Source: CAZFLM01 sp964519955 (GTDB taxonomy: Bacteria > Armatimonadota > Chthonomonadetes > Chthonomonadales > CAJBBX01). Taken from it: DNA of 41,394 bases. The stretch covers positions 1 through 41,394 of the forward strand of contig CAZFLM010000060.1 of the NCBI GenBank assembly GCA_964519955.1, written 5' to 3'. Under the pieces are notes generated by a model. That model ran no database searches and was not told the DNA's origin. It saw only the letters and a list, made by a program, of their open reading frames with translations. Position 1 is the stretch's first letter, and every line of letters starts with the position of its first letter. Shown in pieces: positions 16,255-22,024 of the stretch. The translations under genes and the position numbers were made by a program.

Positions 16255-16401
16255 CTACGCCGCCGGGAACCCCCGCGCCGCAAGGGCCTGGAGGCTCCGC
16301 TCAGCATCCTCCTCCCGCACGTAGACGTAGTCGAGGCTGAACGTGGAGACGACGTACACGTTGATGCCGGTGGCAGCGAGGGCGGAGGTGGCGGCGGCGA
16401 T
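16255..16401 (-). pseudogene. 3' half of a split ACT-domain gene
   Basis: The minus-strand reading gives IAAATSALAATGINVYVV, then STFSLDYVYVREEDAERSLQ and ALAARGFPAA before a TAG stop. This is the second half of an ACT domain (helix 1, strand 2, the conserved VSTF...DYVYVREED block) of small amino-acid-binding ACT proteins. It has no proper beginning: the nine codons upstream of IAAA come from the inserted DNA. The missing first half is at 19549-19806, in the same strand and phase. Joining 86 codons from there to 44 codons plus stop from here gives a complete 130-aa protein. Confidence 0.88.
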
Positions 16402-16402
16402 G
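16390..16402. repeat. Left copy of the 13-bp direct repeat bounding the insertion
   Basis: GGCGGCGGCGATG, identical and in the same orientation to 19549-19561. Its first 12 bases encode (minus strand) the Ile-Ala-Ala-Ala present in both halves of the ACT gene. One copy belongs to the original gene; the other is a target-site duplication, an attachment core or microhomology. Confidence 0.85.
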
Positions 16403-16463
16403 CCAAACGTGCAGCCATCCGATGGCATGTGCGGCGGTACTGACTACTCGGACGCCAAGCGCC

Positions 16464-17384
16464 TTACTCCGGCTGGGGCTCAGGCGCGCGATCGCGTGTC
16501 GCGCGGGGGGGGCACGTCGTCGCTCCCAGCCAGTTCTTCGGCGCGTTGTCCCACCAGTGCTCGAACCTGTCGCTCAGCGGCTTCCGCTCAGGATCTTTGG
16601 GGCCGCCAAAGCGACTGCTGAATGGGCCGTTCGGCTGCACGTCTCGCTCAGCATGTGCTAGCCAGTTGTCCCCGAACAAGATGAAGTCCATGACCGCGCG
16701 TGGCTCGTCGATCTCGTGCCGAGCGTAGGTCATGTTGGCGCGCAGCTGCCAGTGCTGTCCGTTCTGTTGGTAGTATGTGGTCCGGATGTGGTCATCCAGC
16801 GCGATGGCTTCGTCGGTCGATACGCCTTTGCAGACGATGTACAGTCGCTGAACGACAACTCCAGCGCGCGCACGATCCTGGAGGGCCTCCATGTACTTCT
16901 GGTAGCTGCCAGACACGAACAACTCCGAACTCTCGTAGACGAGGGTGCCCCGGTAGACCTCGCCGCTACGTAACGTGGCTGTAATCTGGGCGTCGTACTC
17001 GTGTGCACGCCTACGGTCAGTACAGACGAACGAGCCAGTGGCGCCGATGTTGACCAGCGCGTCAAGGTGGTGTTTGGCCTCCTCCTGCAGCCAGTGTGCG
17101 CCTGGCCACTTCTGCGCCGCCTTGACGAACGGGAGGACTGTGTCGATGGAGGCCTCCATCTTGTTCAGCCCGTCCCTCGACTTCCTGTCCTCGATGCACT
17201 CGTTGACCGCATGCAAGATCATCCATATCAGGCACATAGAGGCGACTGCCAGTACCGCAGCCTGGGCTGGATCCTTCAGCACCTCGATGTCGTGCAGATA
17301 GATCACCACCGCCGCGTCTAGCGCATTCAGGAGGAATCCGATCAGTACGAGCAGCAGAGGTGTATCAGCCCCGTTTCGTTCCAT
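16464..17384 (-). CDS. Membrane-anchored protein with PLD-like cytosolic domain (insertion cargo)
   Basis: This 306-aa protein has two membrane segments (about 9-30, LLLVLIGFLLNALDAAVVIY, and 42-61, AAVLAVASMCLIWMILHAVN), then a soluble domain. The stretch SSELFVSGSYQKYMEAL, ARAGVVVQRLYIV and RAVMDFILFGDNWL resembles the non-catalytic phospholipase-D-like domains of bacterial and archaeal sensors; no HxKxxxxD motif is visible, so it may bind rather than cut. The C-terminus is basic and Pro-rich. The ATG has an AGGAG 11 nt upstream and follows the radical SAM stop by 37 bp, so the two are an operon. Fold assignment is tentative; an effector or sensor at the membrane is inference. Confidence 0.65.
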   Translation of the reverse strand: MERNGADTPLLLVLIGFLLNALDAAVVIYLHDIEVLKDPAQAAVLAVASMCLIWMILHAVNECIEDRKSRDGLNKMEASIDTVLPFVKAAQKWPGAHWLQEEAKHHLDALVNIGATGSFVCTDRRRAHEYDAQITATLRSGEVYRGTLVYESSELFVSGSYQKYMEALQDRARAGVVVQRLYIVCKGVSTDEAIALDDHIRTTYYQQNGQHWQLRANMTYARHEIDEPRAVMDFILFGDNWLAHAERDVQPNGPFSSRFGGPKDPERKPLSDRFEHWWDNAPKNWLGATTCPPRATRDRAPEPQPE

Positions 17385-17421
17385 TCCGTACCGTGCTCCT
17401 TCAGGATACCAACAGACTACG

Positions 17422-18543
17422 TTATCTAGTGGAAGCCGCAGCTTCCTCGAGAGCGGGAAGCAACCGCCTGACCCGGTCAGGCAGCGCAGGACCGTCCTTC
17501 TTCAGATCGGCAAGCCAGTCGATCCTGCAGTCGCAGTCCAGGGAATCGAATGTGCTGATGTCCCCGGTTCGGTTGTAGTTGGAGATGGCCTCGGCGAAGC
17601 GGGGTGTACACGACGGGCAGTTGGCCGGAGCACGCGAGTAGGCCGGTGCATACTGGTGCCCGCCGACTCGGATCTCGCCCAGCCCGTGCACTGCCCGCAC
17701 TGCGGCGACCACGCTCCAAAGCCAAGGCGGCCGGTACTCACCGATAGAGAAGAGGGCGCCAGAGACTGAGTTGACGCCAGCGTTCACCGGCTCGATGGAG
17801 ACAGCTGCTGCGCCGGCTTCAAACGCGTACCTGGTGGACACAACGGCATCGTCGATGGCCTCCGACTCGTTCAGGAATGTCGGCTTCAGCATCACGTATG
17901 AGAGAGGGCGGAACAGCGCACCGATCTGGACCATCGCCGCGCGGTACTCATGCAGGCTGAACGGCTTGTTCACGCACAGCGCCCGGACGATGGGACTGGA
18001 GCTCTCCAGGCCGATGCCGATCTCGACGATCCGATCGCCCAGGTATCGCTGGACGGTCGCCAGGGATCGGTCATCTATGTACTGAGGCAGCGACTCCAGA
18101 ACGACCGATCTGATGGCGCTGGTGCCCGCGATACGCGCGAGGATCGACTCGAGGGCATCTGCGGGTAGCTCCTGCTCGCAGAGGATGCTGCCTTCGTTGT
18201 ACAGGCAGAGCACCGGGTACCTCGCAAAGTCGTACTTGGCGAACTCCGAGGCGAACTGCGTGACGTAGTCCTGGGCGCTGACTGGCACGCCCACCGTCGT
18301 GTCGGCCAAGCTGTGCTCGCAGTCGAGGCATCCACCTGTGAGAGCCCAGACACATCCGCTCGACCGCAGGTAGATCACCACTCGCTCAACGGGCCGACCG
18401 TCGAGCCTGCCCTCCCATATCTCGCTGCCTTTGGCGGCCCACGATGGCGCGGTGGTTGGCTGCACACGTGCGCGGACGGCTCGGATCAGCGACCTTATCC
18501 TGCCCTGCAGATCCGCGACTTCAGAGCCGAGCGCTTCTCCCAT
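17422..18543 (-). CDS. Radical SAM protein related to the archaeosine synthase RaSEA family (insertion cargo)
   Basis: This 373-aa protein has the sequence SSGCVWALTGGCLDCEH, with cluster-binding cysteines C64, C72 and C75 (CX7CX2C). It lies near the N-terminus after EIWEGRLDGRPVERVVIYLR, as in the TIGR01210/RaSEA and Elp3-like groups (which read GCxWAxxGGCxxC). The C-terminus has further conserved-looking cysteines (NCPSCTPRF, LDCDCRIDW), also a feature of that family. RaSEA acts on a base in tRNA; the substrate here is unknown. I prefer the ATG at 18543 (GGAGAG about 10 nt upstream) because the family's N-terminus aligns there; a GTG at 18651 would add 36 residues. It is first in a two-gene operon with the PLD-like membrane protein. 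Confidence 0.8.
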   Translation of the reverse strand: MGEALGSEVADLQGRIRSLIRAVRARVQPTTAPSWAAKGSEIWEGRLDGRPVERVVIYLRSSGCVWALTGGCLDCEHSLADTTVGVPVSAQDYVTQFASEFAKYDFARYPVLCLYNEGSILCEQELPADALESILARIAGTSAIRSVVLESLPQYIDDRSLATVQRYLGDRIVEIGIGLESSSPIVRALCVNKPFSLHEYRAAMVQIGALFRPLSYVMLKPTFLNESEAIDDAVVSTRYAFEAGAAAVSIEPVNAGVNSVSGALFSIGEYRPPWLWSVVAAVRAVHGLGEIRVGGHQYAPAYSRAPANCPSCTPRFAEAISNYNRTGDISTFDSLDCDCRIDWLADLKKDGPALPDRVRRLLPALEEAAASTR

Positions 18544-18804
18544 ACGAGCTACACTCTCCGTGGGACACCATACGACGTGCCGAGCGCCTCGCGCCGCTGC
18601 CTGCAGTCGCCTCGCGTCGCTGACGATGGCGGGCAGCGCGCACCACGACACCAGATACCAGGTATGCTAGAGCCAGGTGTGCGGACTACACGTTTTCCCA
18701 TCTAGATTGTACCATGGCGGGTGCGTGCGCCCTTCCCGCGGATGTTTGGCCGGCCGGTGCGGGTCGTGAACGGGGGCTTCGGCCCGTCTCAGAAAGGGAC
18801 TAAG
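18544..18804. promoter_or_regulatory. Divergent promoter region of the insertion
   Basis: This region separates the leftward radical SAM gene and the rightward B3/B4 gene. It is the most AT-rich part of the element (around 18685-18715). On the minus strand a TACAAT -10 candidate covers 18706-18711, without a convincing -35. No clear -10/-35 pair was found for the rightward gene. An operator cannot be identified. Confidence 0.35.
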
Positions 18805-19536
18805 ATGAAGCTTGTGATCGCGGATTCCGTGGCATCCGCGTTTCCCGGACTCACCGTTGGCGTCTTCTGCGGTCAGATCGCCGACGCAAGGCCGGATGTG
18901 GCGGAAGTCACCGAGGCACTTCGCGCGGAAGCCGTGGAGAAGCTGCGTGGCAGCGGCCTGAGTACTGAGCAGCTAACCTCACACCCCAACATCGGCGCGT
19001 GGCGAGCGGCCTACCAAGCGTTCGGTGTCAAGGCCAAGACGCACAAGCCTACGCACGAGGCGCTGGCTCGCCGCCTGCTTCGCGAGGAGGGGTGGCCCGA
19101 CATCAACCCTATCGTGAACGTGTACCTAGCCAACCAGGTCGCTCACCTTCTGCCCCATGGCGGGTACGACTTGTCTCGGGTTGTGGAGCCGATCACGCTG
19201 ACAGTGTCGGCAGGCGATGAGGAGTTCGTCGCACTGGGAGGTGCCGACGAGAGGACCGCTCCTGGCGAGGTCGTCTACCGCGATGGCGCTCGAATCCTGA
19301 CCCGCCGGTGGAACTACAAGGACTGCGACCATGCCAAGATCACCCTGGAGACCCGCTCGTTTGTTCTGATGGCTGAGGCGCCGTCCGACGCGATACCCGT
19401 GGCCGCTGTAGAGGACGCCATGGAGGGGCTCGTATGTCGATACGACCGGTGTTTCGTCGGCACGTTCGCGTACCAGATCGTTAGGCCCAACGCGATGGCA
19501 TGCGAGGTGGAACTACCGTTCCGTGATGCCGTGTGA
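18805..19536 (+). CDS. B3/B4 domain protein (PheRS-beta-like editing/tRNA-binding fold; insertion cargo)
   Basis: This 243-aa protein has AAGGGA about 6 nt before its ATG. Nearly the whole chain is one B3/B4 domain. It contains the family blocks NIGAWRAAYQAFGVKAKTHK, PTHEALARRLL, INPIVNVYLANQ, LPHGGYDLSRV, GEVVYRDGARILTRRWNYKD and TRSFVLMAEA. In phenylalanyl-tRNA synthetase beta this domain hydrolyses mischarged Tyr-tRNA(Phe); free-standing B3/4 proteins are common but poorly understood. Its stop is only 12 bp from the right-hand repeat of the insertion. Together with an archaeosine-synthase-like radical SAM protein in the same element, it hints that the cargo acts on tRNA or aminoacyl-tRNA (inference). 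Confidence 0.88.
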   Translation: MKLVIADSVASAFPGLTVGVFCGQIADARPDVAEVTEALRAEAVEKLRGSGLSTEQLTSHPNIGAWRAAYQAFGVKAKTHKPTHEALARRLLREEGWPDINPIVNVYLANQVAHLLPHGGYDLSRVVEPITLTVSAGDEEFVALGGADERTAPGEVVYRDGARILTRRWNYKDCDHAKITLETRSFVLMAEAPSDAIPVAAVEDAMEGLVCRYDRCFVGTFAYQIVRPNAMACEVELPFRDAV

Positions 19537-19548
19537 CCCCGCTCCTTG

Positions 19549-19561
19549 GGCGGCGGCGATG
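19549..19561. repeat. Right copy of the 13-bp direct repeat bounding the insertion
   Basis: GGCGGCGGCGATG, identical to 16390-16402. On the minus strand it ends the PGFIAAA segment of the ACT N-terminal half, exactly where the other half resumes after the same four codons. Confidence 0.85.
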
Positions 19562-19806
19562 AAGCCCGGCGCTTCGAATGGAGTGGCGACATGGAGGGCG
19601 ATGGCGCGGAACCACTTCTCGACGGCCAACGTGTCGAGAGCCGGTAGCTCCGGCTCCGCCACGATGGCCGTCGTCTCGACAGCGTCGCGCACCACCGCGA
19701 AGGCGTTCGGCGCCGCGGACCCATCCGCCAGGCGCGCGACGGCGAAGCGCTGCGGCAGCAGGCGGACAGGGCTTGCGGCGATCACCTGCTCCAGCGTCTC
19801 AGCCAT
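19549..19806 (-). pseudogene. 5' half of a split ACT-domain gene
   Basis: The ATG at 19806 (GAGAGGG just upstream) begins MAETLEQVIAASPVRLLPQR, followed by FAVARLADGS and WFRAIALHVATPFEAPGFIAA, the first strand and loop of an ACT domain. The frame then leaves homology at the direct repeat and stops 36 bp later (19513-19515) inside inserted DNA. Eighty-six codons remain. The start lies 28 bp after the stop of the lipoprotein gene on the same strand, so the original operon was lipoprotein-ACT. A truncated 97-aa product could still be made, but half the ligand-binding fold would be missing. Confidence 0.88.
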
Positions 19807-19833
19807 GGGCCCTCTCCGTCACTTCGCGCGCGC

Positions 19834-20376
19834 CTACTGCTTCTTCTTCGTCACGTTGATGCCGATCTTCGTCTTGGCTTCATCCTTCGCGACCACCACC
19901 ACGGCGTCGTCGCCGCCCTTCGTCTTGCCGCTGATGGTGCCGCCGTCGGGCATGGTCATGGCCGAGGCGGACTGCAGCTCCTTCTTGTAGAACTCCACCA
20001 CCTTGTCGACCGAGTCCGTCGTGATGAGGGCCATGGTGTACTGCTTGCCCTGCGGCGTGTCGATGGCCGCCTGGGCGCCGCCAGCGTCCTCGACGGTCGC
20101 GCCGGGGTAGGTGGCCAAGCCCATCTCCGACATGTCCGCCTTGCTGCCGGTCGCCGCCGTCGTGGTGCCTTCCGCCCCGGTGTGCTTCATCGTGACGCCG
20201 CTGTCGCCGCCCTTGACCTCCGTGGTGCCCTTCTCGCCCGTGGCGGCGACCTCCGTGCCCTGCTTGTTGACGGTGACCGTGCCGCCGGGTGCGCTAACGG
20301 TGGTCTCGTCCTTCTTGCCGCAACCGAACAGCGCGAGCGCGCAGAGAACTGCCGCGACCAGTGCCAAGCGTGACAT
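19834..20376 (-). CDS. Secreted lipoprotein, hypothetical
   Basis: This 180-aa protein starts MSRLALVAAVLCALALFGCG, a lipoprotein signal with lipobox ALFGC. AGGGAGG lies 5 nt before the ATG. A low-complexity Thr/Gly/Lys region follows (about 25-85: VTVNKQGTEVAATGEKGTTE), which looks like a flexible spacer. The C-terminal domain (YPGATVEDAG..., DSVDKVVEFYKKELQS) resembles small cell-envelope domains found in many bacterial lipoproteins that monitor YPGA-type motifs; I know no function. The next gene on this strand is the split ACT gene, 28 bp on. Confidence 0.8.
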   Translation of the reverse strand: MSRLALVAAVLCALALFGCGKKDETTVSAPGGTVTVNKQGTEVAATGEKGTTEVKGGDSGVTMKHTGAEGTTTAATGSKADMSEMGLATYPGATVEDAGGAQAAIDTPQGKQYTMALITTDSVDKVVEFYKKELQSASAMTMPDGGTISGKTKGGDDAVVVVAKDEAKTKIGINVTKKKQ

Positions 20377-20563
20377 CGTGGCCTCCCTTGCCGGTGGAGC
20401 GGCGGGTCGCAGCGCCCGGCTCTGAACGTGAGTTCGGTGTGCGGGCCCAGTAGTCCTGCATGGCGCGCATTCGTGTGCAGGAACTGAGTCGCGTGCGTCG
20501 AAACACGGCCCAGGGGACCCTCGCGCGCCGGGCGGGGAGGACCACATCGAGAGGAGAGCCGCG

Positions 20564-20884
20564 ATGGCTACGCTGGTGTTGCACGCTCCGAGTTGGAAGG
20601 AGAACGAGGACGGTGCCAAGTCGTTCGAGCAGATCTGCTCGTCCGGCGTCGGCGCAGGCTATGCCATTCCGCAGCACCTGCGCGACCTGCTGCATGCCGG
20701 GTGCGGTGTCGTCGTCCTGAACAAGGACCGCGAGCTGAGGGCTGAGGGGACGATCGTACGGCTGGAGCCCACCGGGAAGACCGAGAGCGGGATGGTGCGG
20801 TACGACGTGCACATCCACAACCTGAGGCCCGCGGCGTACAAGCCCGAGATGCTGCGGCGGACGGGGATCGACGTTCTCCCGTAG
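20564..20884 (+). CDS. Small conserved-looking hypothetical protein
   Basis: This 106-aa protein has GAGAGGAGAG about 5-14 nt upstream of its ATG. It starts MATLVLHAPSWKENEDGAKS, followed by a mixed alpha/beta body, and contains GAGYAIPQHLRDLLHAGCGV, VVLNKDRELRAEGTIVRLEP and VRYDVHIHNLRP. The alternation of short strands and the basic surface suggest a PUA/EVE-like beta-barrel, but this is impression rather than a motif match. There is no signal peptide. It stands alone between a divergent lipoprotein and a downstream PEP-CTERM gene. Coding potential is good; function unknown. Confidence 0.72.
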   Translation: MATLVLHAPSWKENEDGAKSFEQICSSGVGAGYAIPQHLRDLLHAGCGVVVLNKDRELRAEGTIVRLEPTGKTESGMVRYDVHIHNLRPAAYKPEMLRRTGIDVLP

Positions 20885-20894
20885 CGCGATCTCC

Positions 20895-20950
20895 ATGGGG
20901 CGTGTCGGGCTGGCAGGGACGCCCGCCCCACCGCAGCGGTCCTGCGTGAT
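20895..20950 (+). repeat. Diverged copy of the dispersed GGGACGCCC intergenic repeat
   Basis: GGCAGGGACGCCCGCCCCAC followed by GCAGCGGTCCTGCGTGATCC resembles the 39-bp unit at 1973-2249 and the copy at 21795-21850 (which shares the GCGTGATCC end). It is non-coding. Confidence 0.5.
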
Positions 20951-21035
20951 CCGGACCAGCCGCCACGCCGCTGAGACGCACGTCGCCGGCGGCGCGGCAG
21001 CTTCTCCCGGTGCCGCAGGCCGACCCTGCGTCGCT

Positions 21036-21051
21036 TGGCATGGATCGTGCA
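21036..21051 (+). promoter_or_regulatory. Sigma-54-type -24/-12 promoter of the third PEP-CTERM gene
   Basis: TGGCATGGATCGTGCA: GG and GC separated by 10 bases, differing from the 15476 site at only two positions. The expected start is near 21063, about 104 nt before the ATG at 21167. Confidence 0.65.
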
Positions 21052-21166
21052 CTATCGCGGGAGTAACGGCGCGGGGCGCCGGGTGGCCCTCAGCCCATCG
21101 TCCATGTCAGCCGCTGGAGTTGGCGGCCTGTTTGGATGGACCCACCATCCGGAGAGGACGGGCTCT

Positions 21167-21775
21167 ATGATGCCAAGGCACTCGTACGGCTTTCTACCGA
21201 TCGTGCTCCTCGCAGTCCTGGCTCTGCCAATGGCGCCCACCCCTGCACGCGCCGATGTCATCACGTTCGCGGGAGCACATGGCGCGCTCTTCGCGGGCAC
21301 TCCCACCGCCGAGGGGGTGTTCACCTACGATGTCCTGACGGGCGGGCTCTTCCGCGATTGGGACGGCAACCCCGATCCCGACATGGAAGGGTACAGCGGC
21401 GTTGACGGCGGCGTGATGACCGTCGCGCGGAACGATGTGGCTGGTGGCCTGTTCACGTTCGACGGGGCGGACGTGCGCTTCGAGTACGACCAGGCCTATG
21501 CCATCAAGTTCACCGGGCTGCTCGGCGGGGTGGTCCAGGGCGTGGACCTGTTCACCACGACCAGCGACACCACGTGGACGACGCACCTGGCGAGCAACCT
21601 GAGCGGCGTCTCCATCGACCAACTGCTGGTGACGCTCGATGCCGGATCGGACTGGGCGACGGATGTCGACAACCTGGTCTTGACGCCCAAGGGTGGCAGC
21701 GTGCCCGAGCCTGCCGCAGCGGCGTTCCTGGGCGCGAGCGTCGTCGGGCTGCAGCTCATGCGGCGCAGGCGGTAG
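21167..21775 (+). CDS. PEP-CTERM sorting domain protein
   Basis: This 202-aa protein has GGAGAGGA about 8 nt upstream of its ATG. The signal peptide is MMPRHSYGFLPIVLLAVLAL...PARA. The mature region is rich in Asp, Gly and Thr. The C-terminal tail is SVPEPAAAAFLGASVVGLQL followed by MRRRR, a complete PEP-CTERM signal. Like the two PEP-CTERM proteins near 15 kb it should be exported and processed by an exosortase encoded elsewhere. It has its own -24/-12 promoter and a strong hairpin downstream (21902-21939), so it is probably monocistronic. The mature domain is not recognised. Confidence 0.92.
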   Translation: MMPRHSYGFLPIVLLAVLALPMAPTPARADVITFAGAHGALFAGTPTAEGVFTYDVLTGGLFRDWDGNPDPDMEGYSGVDGGVMTVARNDVAGGLFTFDGADVRFEYDQAYAIKFTGLLGGVVQGVDLFTTTSDTTWTTHLASNLSGVSIDQLLVTLDAGSDWATDVDNLVLTPKGGSVPEPAAAAFLGASVVGLQLMRRRR

Positions 21776-21794
21776 CCTGCCCCACTCATGAGTG

Positions 21795-21850
21795 GCACCG
21801 GACGGGCACGGAGGCCCATCCCACCACTGCGCTCGCGCGTGATCCAAGCT
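21795..21850 (+). repeat. Diverged copy of the dispersed GGGACGCCC intergenic repeat
   Basis: ACCGGACGGGCACGGAGGCC, then CATCCCACCACTGCGCTCGC and GCGTGATCC. It shares the GACGGGCA...GCCCATCCCACCA core with the 39-bp tandem unit near 2 kb and the GCGTGATCC end with the copy at 20895. Confidence 0.55.
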
Positions 21851-21901
21851 CGTGTCGGCAATCGATCCGGTGTCCGGCAGCTGGAACCAGCGCTATGCGA
21901 T

Positions 21902-21939
21902 GCGACGCCCCTCTCCCGGCCTCGGGAGAGGGGCGTCGC
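21902..21939. terminator. Bidirectional hairpin terminator
   Basis: A 17-bp perfect stem, GCGACGCCCCTCTCCCG with its complement, around loop GCCT, followed by TCTT. It lies between the PEP-CTERM gene and the convergent HzsA-like gene (stop at 22025). Confidence 0.8.
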
Positions 21940-22024
21940 TCTTGGGTCATGCTGGATGGCGGCACGTGAGGCAGCCGGCAGCAGGCGGGCCGGCCTGGCG
22001 CGACGACACCATGCTGCGAGGGCC

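Larger units (their letters stand above)
16403..19548. mobile_element. Putative 3.16-kb insertion splitting an ACT-domain gene
   Basis: This segment and one repeat copy (3,159 bp) interrupt a 130-codon ACT gene without loss or gain of a codon. It carries three genes of visibly lower GC than the flanks: two pointing left from a central divergent promoter region (radical SAM, then a membrane PLD-like protein) and one pointing right (B3/B4 domain). The genes fill it almost completely: 61 bp remain at the left end and 12 bp at the right. No transposase, integrase or clear terminal inverted repeats were found, so the mechanism is unknown; a recombinase acting in trans or microhomology-driven integration are both possible. 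Confidence 0.8.

Noticed and set aside
16403..19548. Classical insertion sequence
   Set aside because: No transposase motif in any frame and no matching terminal inverted repeats, so I call it a putative element of unknown mechanism.
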